Part shown: one piece after another, positions 25,601-38,900 of the stretch
How the letters are laid out: each line of letters starts with the position of its first letter
Numbering within the stretch: the first letter of the stretch is position 1
Source of the DNA: Trochalopteron elliotii
Lineage: Eukaryota > Chordata > Aves > Passeriformes > Leiothrichidae
DNA: 64,000 nucleotides
NCBI GenBank assembly: GCA_024734555.1
Contig: JANPWX010000360.1
Span: 1,484,774 to 1,548,773 of the forward strand
Direction: 5' to 3'
Notes under the pieces: model-generated
The model's input: the letters and a program-made list of their open reading frames with translations, nothing else
Database searches by the model: none
What the model was told of the DNA's origin: nothing
Position numbers and translations under genes: made by a program

Positions 25601-28600
25601 AAAGATTGCACAGTATCTGACTCAGAACAGAAACAGAAAAATCTTCCCTGAGGAAGCCTTGCTGAGTTTTAAGAAGTAACTCATGGTTGACTTATGGAAG
25701 ATATTGTGAGCAGTATAAGCAGCCCTGCTTTTTAATACACTTTTCTGACTTGAGGTGTTTCTGGACTAGGATGAGATGCTGTGGTGTGCAGAGATCCTCC
25801 TAGGAGCTGCTGACGGCCCTTGATTACTACCAAATTTAGTGAAATCAAAGATAATCATCACATTCCTAGGTCCAAGCTGCTAATGTATTAAGCATTCTTT
25901 TTCTGCCATTTTCTTATCAGCATTGCAATATACTAGTTATGATAGTAATCTAAAGTGTATTCTTGTATGTACACTATTGCAATAAAGTCTTGTCATTAAA
26001 TGCTGTATGTTGTGCTTTCTAATTCTGCTTTATGTCAATAGTATTTCCAAATGTTCAGGGTCTTGATAGGTAAGATAATAAAAAAATATGTCTATGTTGA
26101 ATGGTATAAATAGAAAATAGACAAATGAAAATTATCCAGAGGCTATTTGGGGCTCAAACATCTTTTCAATAGAATTTAGCATTAAATTGCAACTTTTATT
26201 AAACTTTAAAAAAACCCCCAAAAAACCCCTGATTTTAATATAGGCTACTTACAAACCCAGTTGTATTCCTCTCTAGTACTACCCAGCTTGAATAAGTCAA
26301 ATCCTCAGGATGGAAATGCAGTATTTCTCTAGGTCTGACTCACAAAGTGGCATAATCCATTAGTCACCTCTTTGCATGTAAGCTTGGGTAGATGTTCAAA
26401 GTTCAAATCTGGTTTTTGGTCTGACATTATCTATTGAATTTTTGTTTGAACATTTCAAATTACAAATAGGTTTCTACTGCTTTTTGGAGGGTTTTTTGGG
26501 TTCTCTGAGGTGATTTGAGAGTGGCATATGATCAGTTTTGGTTTGGTTCATATTTCAAGCTATGCTGACACCTGTTGAAATTTGAAGAGTTTGAATCGGT
26601 TGTAGTCCATCATACCTGTGGGATATCTTTAATCCCACAAGTTGTGGAAACTCAAGTGTAGTGTTAGCTTTTGATCTCACTGCAATGATTCTGAGCATAA
26701 CTGGCAAAAGTAAGGTTAGCCAGACATAAAAGAATTGACTCTCTCATGTTCTGCTTCCTAAAGTGTTCTCGGAGCCCTTAAGAGTTTTGGACTCTGCTTT
26801 GTGTGCATGTGCAGTGCAATGATTTCTCCTGTAGACCTTTGTCAGAGGCACAACGCTGAAAGGCTACCAGACATGGAATCCTTTTGAAAAATTGCCTCTA
26901 GAACAAATATGGGTTTTTGAAAATATTATTATTCATTAGCGATATTCTCTCTCTACTGGCTTTACTCTCAAAACTAGTAAACACTGTTATTGAAGAATTT
27001 TACTTTATATCCCTGGATCCCAGATATTTCTTTTAATAACCTTGCATTTCTGTACTGTCATAACTTATGTGAAAAGTATCCAATATCTAGCCTTGTGCTT
27101 TGTAATATTTACAGATTCCTTGAATGCCCTTTAGATGGTTAACTATCTGACTTCATCAATGACTGTTTGTCTAGCCAGTGCTATAGGTGTCAATGACACA
27201 TGAACACATGATTGCAAATCCAGCTTGATAGACATGTGCAGCCCATGTACTATCAAAAATGGATTACAGAAATTCAAATGTGTTTGTAAATGTCACCTCA
27301 GATTAATTTTTTATTTTTCCCCCTTGCTGTATAATCCAATATGATACACATTAGTTATTTTAAAATGATGGATAGGTTACCATCCGAATTATTTGTAAGA
27401 CATAAATGACCATTGTATATGTCTTTGAAGTTAGAGGATGTATTCTGTATGACTCAATCATTAAATCATCTTACAAATGTCTAACAAAGCACCTGCATTT
27501 AACCATACTTCTTATATTTACATTTTTTGCCTCTTTCTAAGATCAGGCATAAATCCATCAGGCCACTTTAGAACTTCAGAACTTCCTTCTTTTACATATA
27601 TACTGCTCATTATCCAGAAGTTATTCTGTCCCCTGTGTTAAATTACTTTATGCTGCAGCTTAAACGAACATGTCTTGCTTTCATCTGGCATTTCAAATAG
27701 GGCAAAGACTGCTGTACAATTTCCAAACACAACTGTGCTAACAGAGATGAATTACTACAGTTTATATAATTTATATTAGGAATTCATAGACCTAGCAAAA
27801 GGGATTAGTACATTTTATTTCAGGGTAGGAGATGATCCTGTCATTAATGGTCGATACTTTCATCATCTTTTAAACCTGAGGAATTTCCTGGGTGACAAGA
27901 CTGTAAGGACATATCAGGGATTCACAGCTGTGAGCTTTATCTAGCCATGTACTGCTTTACTTTCAGTATGTGGACTATGTTCCATCAAAACTGGATTAGG
28001 CTGTCAATCATGTCCTGCAATGTATATTGTATTATGATTTTTTGAAAATGTCACTGAGATCAGAGTAATTTCTTGGCTAATTGCATCTTGTCTCTTCTTA
28101 ATACTGTGCATTTAATGGTTTCATTACCTTACATGACAATCACAGAGTCTAGTCCAGCATTAAGGGCAGTTTTACTTTTCTTTATTAAAAAAAAAAAGGA
28201 ATAAAGAAAATGTAAGGAATCCTCAATCCTTTTAATAACATGGAAAAATATTTAAGACACCTCTATATTTGATTAAATGAAATAAAAATGTGTTTGTGGT
28301 GTGCATATTGTTCCCTGTGGTCTGAGATATACATACTAGCAGAGATTGTTTCTCTAATCCCAAAAGCACACCTTATGCTTAGCACTGTATTTTCTTCTCT
28401 TCTCTGTTATGGAAATAGATTAAAGAAAATATTAACTTTTAAGAAACTGTCACTCATTACTCATAGAGCTTCCATTTTATGTATGGTTTTCTCAAGGGAA
28501 AATCTCCCGAATGCAAAAATATTTATGTTGCAATATTACCCATTTAGGCATGAGAGATTCATTTAGATGAATGTTATAGTATGTTTCCTGATGTTTCATT

Positions 28601-31600
28601 AAATGATAGTTTGCCAACAGCGAAAGGTTATGATGATATGTGTCAGAAGTAAAGTTGTTGTTGGAGGAATTGTTTACAAAAGTAGTGAAGTCAACAAACT
28701 TGTTTTGGCTGAAAATAAGGCTCCTCTTGGAACCCAAACAATTACAGCTGCTAAGGCACTGATATATACCATCAGGATGCTGTGGCTATAAAGAACTGTG
28801 ACAGGCCTAATTTAGGTGTTATTCTTTAAGTTGTTATACTTAAGGTAGGAAGAAAACACTGCCTAATCAGAAAGGTTGCATGAAATGCAAAGCAGTGTAG
28901 GAGAAGGTGGTGATTTAAGATGGGACTGAGAAAACCATGTTTTCAAACATTGTATTACACTACCTCTGCCACACCGAAATACAAACTGTTACTCATCACT
29001 GTAGTCTATTACATAATTACATGCCTGAAGCTGAACATGCACAGTTTCCTGAATGTTTTTGGTTCCTTTAAAAAAGGGAGGGGTTGTCTCCATTTTTGAC
29101 ATCCAACTTGCCTCTAAAAACCCTCATACTCCACCAGGCGAGGCAAAGCATCTGCACTTCTATCATTCTGCAGTCCTTTTTATACTCTATCAACTAATTG
29201 CAAGCTACAGGGGAGAGAATACACAGGGAAGATAGACATATACTGCCAAGGATTCCTGGTAGGGGTGCTTGTAATGAAGGACACTCTTGCATTTGGATCT
29301 GACAGCAGCTGGAAAATCTAGCTCAAATTTGCTGTGGCAGGTAGAAAGAGTGCGAATGTTAAAATATCCAAGGCGTTTGTAAATATTCTAACTTGCTAGC
29401 CATCTGTGTGGTTTGCATCCAGTTGGTGTGGATTGCTCCTATCACTTGTATAAATGTAAGCTGACATCTTTTAAAACATGCTTTCTATGATCATTTGGTT
29501 GAGAATGTCTTTTATTTAAACATTGCAACACATTTTATTGATATTCTTGCAAAATAGGAATAACGATTAAACACTGCATAAAATTACAATGCATTTTGCT
29601 GGAGAAAACTGAGCTTATGAGCGGATGCACATGTGCATCCACGAGTTGCTTAACTCCTGGTAAGTTTCAAAATCAAGAAAAGGTCATTAGTACCTCACAA
29701 AGGAACTACTTACACTGTTCTGAAATGGCTGACAATTCTGGTGAGGTGGGGAGGGGAGAGAGATGGAGAAAGCATGACAAAACCAGGACTGCCTTAAAGA
29801 TAACAGGGGAGCATAGTCCTGGCACCTTGTTTTTAATTCCACTTTCTATTACATTAGTATTTGGTCTCCATATATTTCTAAGAACAAATTGAGTTAGTGA
29901 TGTTATTAAGATAGGCAAGTCATTGCTTAAAAACATATGTACATTAAGATATTATGTCTAAGGACACTAGCCAAGCCTATCAGAATGAATGAATTTAACA
30001 AGCAATGGCTCTGTAAAGGAAACTGGCCTTTCTCCTGCAACAGAGGTGGGGGGAGAGGAAGAAAAGGAGAGAGTTTTGCATTCCCAACAGTTGCTAAAAA
30101 TAGCTGATTTATGTGCTAAAATATATGGATAGAGGAACAACTAGTTTCTACCAATGAAAGAGAATTTCTATGCATGCTTTTTGTCGTGTATATCTGAAAA
30201 ACACTATGCTTTGCTAAAAATCTGTTAGTAGGGAAGCAAGAAGAAAAAATCCTCTCAAGAATCTTTTGATACCCCATTTTCCTTGAAAGCATAACACGTG
30301 TGAGAAAACTGCTCCTTAGATTAGCACCTTTGTCTGCAAGGCACACATAAAATAATATTCTGTGAATCTGGTTCACAGCAAGGGCTGTGTGATGCCCTGT
30401 TGGCCACTTTTTCTAACAGAACAGTTGCCTATAAAACAAGCAAAATAAGATTTTTTGTTTTTTTAAAGAGCATGATTTATTCATAGTAAAATATATGAAT
30501 TTTTTTTTTTTACCTTGTTATAACTTGTACTGACATCAACTGTGACCTATCTTGAACACGGGGCAGTCAGGGAATATTTCCAGGAGACAGGACATTGATA
30601 TCCTTGTTGACCTGGGATTGTTTTGGGGTGTCTGTTGTCCCCTTGAATATTATTAAATCTACTTTCTACTACATGACCTAAATTAAAGTCTGGTAGCACT
30701 GTGACCACACCAGCAGAGGTAAATGCATTTGCCATGAAGTAAAATAGACCTTTGAAAATATTTTATGTCTGTGGAAACAGTTTTTGAGTTGGAAATCACA
30801 CTTATCCATAAAAAAAAAAAAATCAATTACACATTTGAGAAGTAAATAGCTTCTTCTGTCTACGGTGGTAAATTCTTCCAAATAAGCAAATATATTGCTA
30901 AAACTGAAGTAAATAAACACATTCCAGAAGATCAATTAAGGCTTTCTGTAAGATAAATTCATTACAAATTTTCAGAGACCAGAAAGAGAATCATAGAGAT
31001 GGGCTCATTTCAAAACTTGGTTTTATTGTCAAAAAATCCCTTGATGAAAATTTTCTCCAGTGGTGATTCTTGGACAAATGGGGAAAGTCAAATAAGGATC
31101 AGCAGAAGAGAGGACATTAAACTATTTTTTCACCTGCAGTTAATTGAATCATCAAGGAATCCAGGGACTCATTGGTGATGAGATGTTGAGGATTACAGCA
31201 ATACCTTCACCTATAATATTTCAAGTAGCCTAACATGTTTTCCTGGTGAGTGAAGGGCTTTATCAATATGTTTAGAGTCTATGGTTAGTTTAATGGTGGT
31301 GTGGGATAGGAACACTTGCACTCCTCCCTAAAAGGCAGTAAATGATCTGACTTAACAGCATGCTTATTCAATGGATTATCATCTACCTATAGACAAGCTA
31401 AACCCTATATTGCCTTTTCTTTTGACACACTAATGATGTGGACAAAAATAGAAGATATCTGAAAAAATTATAATGGTGCTTACACTAGTGAAGAAAAATT
31501 GCTATGATCTGTAATGTGGAAGACATTTCAGTGAACATTCTTAGTAAGCTTCAAAACTGAGGACCTGGACTTTGGGTCAATGAGTCTTCATAAATTTCAC

Positions 31601-32585
31601 ATAAGCTTTAATCTACATTGATCTTAGGTCTCTTCACACTCTTGTGATTGCAAGTACTTGAATAACTTCTGTTTTACCAAAATACAGAAATGTAAGTGGA
31701 AGATCAATAAAATGACTGGAAGTTAGAAAATTCAGTCTGCTTTGAAATTAAACACAGAAAACCCTCCAGGCTTGCTTTTTCTCTAGTACTCATCCTGAGT
31801 TCTATAAAGTTATGGATTTGACATCATCATTGGTCAGAGACTTGCAGCAATAATTCTTTTTTCTCTTATGTCTACTGTGATCAGCCAGTTGTTTCAAGGA
31901 TATTTGATGATGTTCAAGATGGGCTTGAAGAAGATAAGAGGCTTCTTCTAGTCCCTCTCTTTTTTCAAAGTGTGGGGGGAAAAGAATCCCATACTAACTG
32001 CATGGAATCAAAATATTTTCCCTCTACTTTCCAAATCTAAAACCACCATACATTTGCTGTATAAGGAGTACTTGCTGCTTGAAGGGCAGAATTCATTCAT
32101 CCTTTTTCTTACAGATGCAGAGGTAGCACTGGAAATGTCTCTCTTCCTTTCAGAATACAAAAAGCCATTAGTTGAAAATGGACTAATGATGTATAGTTGA
32201 CCTTCAAATGTCTCCAAAATTGAAGCCACATTCATATTTTTCCAGTCCAAAATACAGATTAAAGCAATCTAAAAGCTGTTTTGTATTACACTGGCTAGAA
32301 CTATCGAGATGTGTTCTTCTCTTCCTTGGTTTGCCTGGCAGGTCGTCTTGGCTATGCTGCTTATAGTGGCATTTAGGCAAAGAGGTAACAAATGAGCTCA
32401 GTTAATTCTGATTATTCATCAGCCCAAAAGTGACCTCAGGGTGATGCTAAGCCAAATTGAGGTTTTATGCTGTCTGAGCAGTACAAACTTGCTTCTAGGT
32501 ATTGCAGCATCTTGACTCTATGGAGTGATCTCCAAATCCCTTTTTAGAGTGTTGACTGGTGAAAGGACCAGTCAGGATAAGAATA
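19668..32585. other. Unassigned AT-rich DNA, about 13 kb
   Basis: No gene, RNA gene or mobile element is recognised. Reading frames are short and without motifs (the longest, near 29596-29892 and 28288-28566, are under 100 codons). A faint diverged duplication occurs around 19930-20300. A 12-bp palindrome GGGCATATGCCC is at 21617-21628. Homopolymer runs such as the A-rich tract at 22283-22310 are ordinary. Confidence 0.6.
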
Positions 32586-32727
32586 TAGAATCACAGAATA
32601 TTCTGAGTTGGAAAGGACCCCCAAGGATAATCAAGTCCAGCTCAATAGAGAATGGCCAATATGGGGATCCAGGCCACAAATTTGGCATTGTTAACACCAT
32701 TCTCTGAACAAGCTGAGATAATCTCAG
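32586..32727 (-). mobile_element. TguSINE1-like SINE: tRNA-Ile head plus CR1-type tail
   Basis: On the minus strand the first 75 bp (32727 down to 32653) match a tRNA-Ile gene: CTGAG/TTAGC-type D arm with A box, then GGTGTTAACAATGCC around the anticodon arm, then GGATCCCCATA near the T arm and GGCCA at the end. It is followed directly by about 66 bp that read, on the + strand, AGAATCACAGAATATTCTGA and GTTGGAAAGGACC, the usual start of the reverse complement of a passerine CR1 3' end. A tRNA-Ile-derived head joined to a CR1 3' tail is the structure published for TguSINE1, a SINE restricted to passerine birds that uses the CR1 machinery. This copy is diverged. The family assignment rests on memory of that structure, not a database match. 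Confidence 0.75.
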
Positions 32728-33310
32728 CATTGGAGCCATCACTGTCCACAGAAGACATACTAAAGAAAGGCCAGCTGGGTCTCCTCTCCTCCCTGCACAG
32801 GAACACACCATTACAAAAGGCAAAAATTAAGATTTCTTCTCATTTCAGGTCTTGGGAAAAGTATTTCATATTATTTGTATAGGTTATTTTCAATGCTTCT
32901 TTCATGTACCACCATAGTGCATATGTGCGATTTTGAAAGAAATATTTGTAGGAAGTTGATAGATTTATCAATAATTAAGATACAATTAGCTTAATTAATA
33001 AGAATTCATCAAAATACTGCTGTCTAGAAAAAATGACATTGTTATTTGCTTTTTAAGTATACAACCTACTCTTTAATTTTTTAATTTTTTAATCTAAGTA
33101 CAAGGACTAATGGCTTCTCCTGCCAAGTACCTCTAAAAATTTTCCTCCGTTTAGCTGAAGCTGATAGAATGAAGACACACCTAGCAATCTCCAGAGCATT
33201 ATGGAAGCACATTTCTTTTTTCTTTCTTGATCACTGGACTAATTTTTCAAATACATTCATGCTAGGTGACTTTTATATTGTGAGTCTCTATATATGAGAG
33301 AAGGTTGTGT
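32728..33310. other. Spacer between SINE and CR1
   Basis: AT-rich sequence without recognised elements. A short 8-bp-period tract (AA recurring every 8 bp in T-rich sequence) lies at 33072-33093. Confidence 0.6.
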
Positions 33311-33410
33311 CATAGAATGGCTTGGGTAGGGAGGGACATTAAATATCATCTTGTTTCCACCTCCCTTCCATCGGCAAGAATGCCATTCACTAAATCAGGT
33401 TGCTCAGGGC

Positions 33411-33833
33411 CTAATTCAACCTGACCTCAAACACTTCCAGGGATATGGCATACACAGCTTCTCTGGGCAACGTGTTCCGGTTCCTCATTCCCCTCAGAGT
33501 AAAAAATTTCTTCCTAACATGTAATCTAAACCTGACCTCCTTCCATTTAAAACCATTGCCCTTGTCCTGTGACCATCTGCTTGCGTCAAAAATATCTCTC
33601 TCTCTCCTTTTTATCAGCCCCCTTAAGGTTGCAATGAGGTCTCCCGGGAGCCTTCTCTTCTCCAGACTGCACAACCCCTTTAGTAAAAGAAATGCTCCAT
33701 CCCTCTGATAATCTTTGTGGCTTTCTTCTGCACTCACTCCAATAGGTCCATGTCCTTGTGTTGAGAACCCCAGGGCTGGATGCAGCACTCCAGGTGGGGT
33801 CTCAGAGTAGAGAGGGAAAATCACCTCCCTCAA
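33411..33833 (-). pseudogene. CR1 ORF2 C-terminal region, broken
   Basis: A 140-codon open stretch downstream of the RT core in the same CR1 copy. The first part starts REVIFPLYS as in CR1, then shifts frame. From about residue 55 it follows the CR1 C-terminal pattern: SLEKRRLPGDLIA, GNGFKWKEVRFRL, RKKFFTLRG and SLEVFEVRLN. The frame ends close to the usual CR1 stop. It is not an independent gene. Confidence 0.88.
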
Positions 33834-34044
33834 GCTGCTGGCTGCTCACCTTTTGGTGTAGCCCAGGATGCTGTTTGCCTTCTGGGCTGGCAGTGCACAC
33901 AGTTGACTCATGTCCAGCTTTTCATCCATGAGAACCCCAACTCCTTCTCTGCGTGGCTGCTCTCATTGACTTTTTCCTGTCTGTACTCACATCTGGGATT
34001 TCCCCAAACCAGGTGCAGGACCTTGCACTTAGACTTGTTGAACT

Positions 34045-34308
34045 TCATGATGTTCTTGTGGGCCCACTTCTCAAGTTTGTCCGGGTCCCTCTGGGTGGCA
34101 TCCTGTTTTCTGTTGTCTCAACTGCACCACTCAGCTTCGTGTCACCTGCAAATTTGCTGGGGGTACACTTGATCTCACTGTCTGTGTTGTTGATGAAGAT
34201 ACTGAAGAGTAGTGGTCCTAAGAGAGAGCCCTGAGGGGTCCCACTTGTCACTGGCCCCCGCCTGGACATAGAGACATTGACCACAGCTCTCTGCCTGCAT
34301 CCATCCAT
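34045..34308 (-). pseudogene. CR1 reverse-transcriptase core, broken
   Basis: An 87-codon open stretch within the CR1 element. Residues 20-35 carry VTSGTPQGSLLGPLLF, the conserved PQGSxLGPxLF block that precedes the active site in non-LTR reverse transcriptases. Residues 53-56 are FAGD at the position of the catalytic FADD motif, so the first aspartate is replaced by glycine (codon near 34145). The frame is lost shortly after ENRMPPRGT. It once copied CR1 RNA at the target site; this copy cannot. Confidence 0.9.
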
Positions 34309-34770
34309 CTGTCAAATCCGTGTCTTTCCAATTTAGAGATAAAAACGTCATGTGGGATTATATGCAAGGCCTTACAGGAGTTTAGATTAATGACATCTTT
34401 CAGTCTTCCCTTGTGATGATCATTGCTGTCACTCCATCACAGAAGGCCACCAGATTGGTCATGCACAATTTGCCCTTAGTAAAGCTGTGCTGGCTGCCAT
34501 GGATCATGTCCTTCTTTTCTGTGCCTCAACATATCTTCCAGGAGGACCTACTCCATAATCTTCCCAGGCAGTGAAATGAGGCTCATTCATGCGCAGTTCC
34601 CCAGTTCTCCCTCATTTTAAAAATGGAAACAGTGATTTCTTCTTTCCAGTCACCAGGAACTTGGCCTTATCACCAGGACTTTTCAGGCATGATGGACAGA
34701 GGCTTGGGAAAAACATCAGCCACTTCCCTCAGGAACCTGGAATGTGTGTCAGCAGGCCCTATATAGACTT

Positions 34771-35884
34771 CTCATCCTGATGAGGAGGCTCCAATTTATA
34801 AAATACTACAAACATGAAACAATTTAACTCAGCTGTTTATCAGGGGCCCTGAACAGTTTCTTTATTTTCATGCTGGGTTTACACTGAACACATGAGATCT
34901 GGAGATGGTTTTGATGTCATTGAGAAACAAAGTGTGAATTACAATGAAGAAATCCATTTAATGTAGTTTTAGTGATTCCCTCAGAAAAACCTTGAATCAA
35001 CACAAATTTCCTTGCAATTCACACAAAATATTTGCTAAAATGAATGTCTGAGTTCTATGTTGCTGGCAGATGAGGAAAAAATGTGCTTTCTAAAATTAAA
35101 ATTTGCATGGAGTTGCATCATAAATAAGATTCACTATGGCGAATAAAGCCTTCAAACTATAACTCTTTATGCTCCAGTATAGCACGAAAAATATCTGGAT
35201 AGGAATAGTAAATAAAAAGAATTACTGCTAAAAAGCAAAAATGGAAAGTACCATTTAAAAATCTTGCATAGCCTCTGTTCTGTAACACTATACACAGTCC
35301 ATTCAGGTCTGGTGCACTAACACTAGGAATGAAATTAGCAGGAAAAATGTTTCAAGTGGGTAACTAGAGTCAGAATTTTGCATGACTGGATATTTTTATT
35401 TCATGATAATTTTGGTTTAATCGGTTTCAATTCCATGGTCAATCCTTCAGGGGACAAAAAAAAAAAGGTTTTAGAATTTGATGTGATTCCATTTGGAGTC
35501 ACATTGACTTTAATAAATACAGATTCATGCCTCTTACCCTGCTTTAATTCACAGGCCAGTCTGGATATTTGCAAACATGTTTATTAGGAGGAAATACTTT
35601 ATAATATTTTAAAACAACTTCACAGTATTTCACATGCATAATAATTCATGCTAAAATGTGCTAAACATTGGGGGTTATAAACAGGATTGCTAATACACAG
35701 CACTTATGCAATTATGCATAAATAATGCTATGTTCTCATAAATCATGACCACGTGAATGTGGTAATTTTGCTAGCAGAACTGCTTATTGGCTGGCCCTAA
35801 AGCATTTCCTAAATCTCAGGTGGACTCAAAAGGCAAAATATAGAAATGAAATGTGGTAGAATTCCTCCTCCCCTGTTAACATCA

Positions 35885-35925
<41 letters not shown>

Positions 35926-38900
35926 ATCCGATTTTGGGATTTAGATATAATGAATTAAGAATGTGGATCACATTTATGCAATTCTGATTTGGATGCAGAT
36001 ACTGCTTATATTCTGAAATGCTTAGAATAGGATTTTGCTTTGTGCTTGCCTGTAGAAAATCTCTTCATTTGCCATTCTAGTAGTAATATTTAGTCTTTAT
36101 TTATTCAGTCCAAGATGTGTCTTTTCTTGCTTCTAAGCAGCTGGATTTTGTTTTCCCAATGTAAATCTAGACTGTGTAGATGAGAGCACAGACTTTAAAA
36201 ACAGAAGACATTTTCCTTGCAGCAGTGATTCTGTGGCACTGCCCAGTGGCTCTACCATGGTGTCACAATAATTTATCATATGCAGAATGGGGCAGTATGA
36301 ATCTGACTTGTTTCAGTGCTTCAGTGGCCTTATTTCACAGACAGAATGTGGGACAGGGTGCAACAACAGCAAAGGGCCCTGAAAACCCCTGGTTACACAA
36401 TTCACCAAACACATTTTCCAAACATGTTTTCTGAAGTTCCTGAATGGACATGACAAAAGCTGCAGAAAAATGGGTCTCTGACTACAACACCTCTCCAATG
36501 GGAACTGGGAAAATTCCTTCCTCTTCTTGAGGCATATTGTCTCCCTCAAACCTTTGTTTGTACACTTTCTTATCTAAAATGAGAAAGGGAGCACCAATTC
36601 AAGGCTCAGGCATTTATCTAAATAGCATGAACCAAAATTTACATTTTAATTAAATATTAATTGTCTCCAAGCAAACGATATTAAAATATAATATTATTTT
36701 ATTCTTCTATATTCAGTTGAAGGGTTATTCCATTATTTATTTGGTTTGGTGGGGTATTTTTGTGGTTTTGTTTAGGGTTTTTTTGCTTTTGTGAACCTGC
36801 TGCTCTGTTGTAGAATATTTATAATGTAATTCTTGTGCTGGTCTTCCCAGAAAACACAACAATACTAATTTATTATACACCAAAGTATATTGTAACACTG
36901 GGAATTACTATATTGCCTTTACATCAACTGCATTGCAGTAGTGCCTGTAAGCGTGGGACCAGTTGTGCTTAGGTACAGTATAAACACTGAATAGTCTGTG
37001 ACTTGAAAAGTTTATAGTTTAGCACCACAGACTACCTCTAAACAATCACTTGTGTCTCCCTAACAGGCATGGCCAATTCAAAGCCCAGAGGAGCAGTGAG
37101 AGCCATCAGATTTATGGCAGTACAGGGAAAACTATGTTTCCATACAGCTGAAAAGTGCACCTCCTTTGTCAGTGCACCCATCATCCCACAGTCTGAGGGA
37201 GTGATGGCACCGTTTTACACATCCTTGCTATCCTTCAAGTAGTCTGAAGAACAAATGTGCTGCCATAAGGTATAAATGCCTTTGCACACTGCTCCCATTC
37301 CCCACTGCAGGGCCCAGGGCGGGGAGGGCTTCTTCCCACAAACACTGTCTCTGGGGAAAAACCATAATAGACCTATGATCTAGGTTTTATGACTCTAACC
37401 CCAGATAGCATGGGATGGCCAGAAATTATACAATCACAGAGTATGTTTTATATCTGTAGAAAAGAAGAAAATATAATTTCACAGCAAACTGTGGGAGGCC
37501 AGTGATTGGAAGGGACCAGTCCTTTGCAGGTAAGCACCACTATAGTTTTCCATGATAGCTGGAAAAGCTGCACTGGGCAATTTGAATGCTGTCCTTGTGA
37601 TTTATTTTCTTCCATTTTTATTCTCAGTAGTAATTAAATGTAGTAAAAACTGGGTTTTGTATTGCTCAGAAAAGATGTGGGGGAAATACATGAATGTTTT
37701 CTCATCCACGCTAAACACATTCTGTCTTTAAAATATAACAAAGAAAAAGAAGAAGAAAAAGAGAGTATTTTTGAAAAGACCTTTTAGGACCATAGAGGAC
37801 AACTTTGTTCACCATGTGCAGAGAAGATGGTGTTGCTGGATGATGATTATCTTTATAACAGGCCTGCTAAACACTGCATATGTGCTATGGCTGTGTTTTT
37901 CCTCCTTCTGATTGTGTGCCCAGATGAGGAGAGAAAGGAAAGTGCACATCAGGAAATAAATGCCTGTGGGATTAAGTTTTCTACAACTTTACTCAGGTGA
38001 AGTCATCCTGCTGATGCCAACAGCACAAACCAGATGAGTAAAGCTCAGCACGTTTACTAGCGTTTGAGAATTACAGCCTTCATTTGTGATTCAAAGCCCA
38101 AGCCTGCTGCCACTGAATCAATAAAAGAGTTTTTGCATTAGCTACAGTGGTGTAGGACTTCACCTCTACTTCTGATTTCTGAAGACACTTTACTGACATT
38201 AAAATGCACTTTGCTTTGTAGCATAGGCACCATGAAGAAAAGAAGGAACAATATTTGTTCCCTAGCTTTTGGATATGTTTACAGTTTAACTGTAGACGAG
38301 AGTTGTCTTAATGGGCTATCATGCCTAAATGAATTATATTTCTGGGAAAATTCTACATATAAGATTTATATATTGTCTGAGAGAAACATATAGTAAAAAA
38401 CAGCATTCAATTGCCATACTTCTAGAGCCAATTAAAACTCATTAAAAGTCCATAGCAGGAGCATGTGTTTTAAAAATCACTCCAAGTCTCTGAAGGTATC
38501 ATAAAATGCACTCTTATCATGCACAAAACATCTACAAATTCTGATTGGCATTTCCTCCTTCCCTGAAAAGAGAGTCTGGCTCAGTTTGCAGCAAATATGA
38601 CAATAGGCTGTGCAAATGTACATCTGAAACACAGCCCTTTCGGGGTTAAGCATTCAAGCTTATATGAGAGATCATCAGTTTCGGGTCAAAGTGCTGTTCT
38701 TAAATGATCAGTGCAGAACAGAAAAGAAAAAAAAGGCATTGAAGTGACCTTGCTGAGGGTCTAAAACTGCACTAAAGCCTTTTCTGCATGATTAAGTGAG
38801 CAGAATCTTAGATTAGCTAAAAGCAGTGCAGAAACATAATGAGTTCACTTATTTTGGAGCATTTAATAACAGTTATAGACAGTTATGTGATCAGGCGGAG

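Larger units (their letters stand above)
33311..34770 (-). mobile_element. CR1 LINE, 5'-truncated, RT domain to 3' end
   Basis: This is the best CR1 copy in the window. The 3' end on the minus strand is marked at 33311 by CATAGAATGGCTTGGG on the + strand. Coding blocks on the minus strand appear in CR1 order. Near 34650-34760, GPADTHSRFLREVADVF matches the linker before RT. At 34045-34308, VTSGTPQGSLLGPLLF and SKFAGDTKLSGAV match the RT core. At 33411-33833, SLEKRRLPGDLIATL, RFRLHVRKKFFTLRG and LPREAVYAISLEVFEVRLN match the C-terminal region. Frameshifts separate these blocks. The RT signature normally FADD reads FAGD here, losing one catalytic aspartate. ORF1 and the endonuclease are absent (5' truncation), which is usual for CR1. 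It is inactive. Confidence 0.93.

Noticed and set aside
30970..31020. AGAATCATAGAGATGG as another CR1 3' end
   Set aside because: Only the first few bases resemble CR1; the following sequence does not continue the match.
33780..34172. 130-codon frame on the + strand
   Set aside because: It lies antisense to the CR1 element on the minus strand, whose RT motifs explain the sequence; the + frame has no domain.
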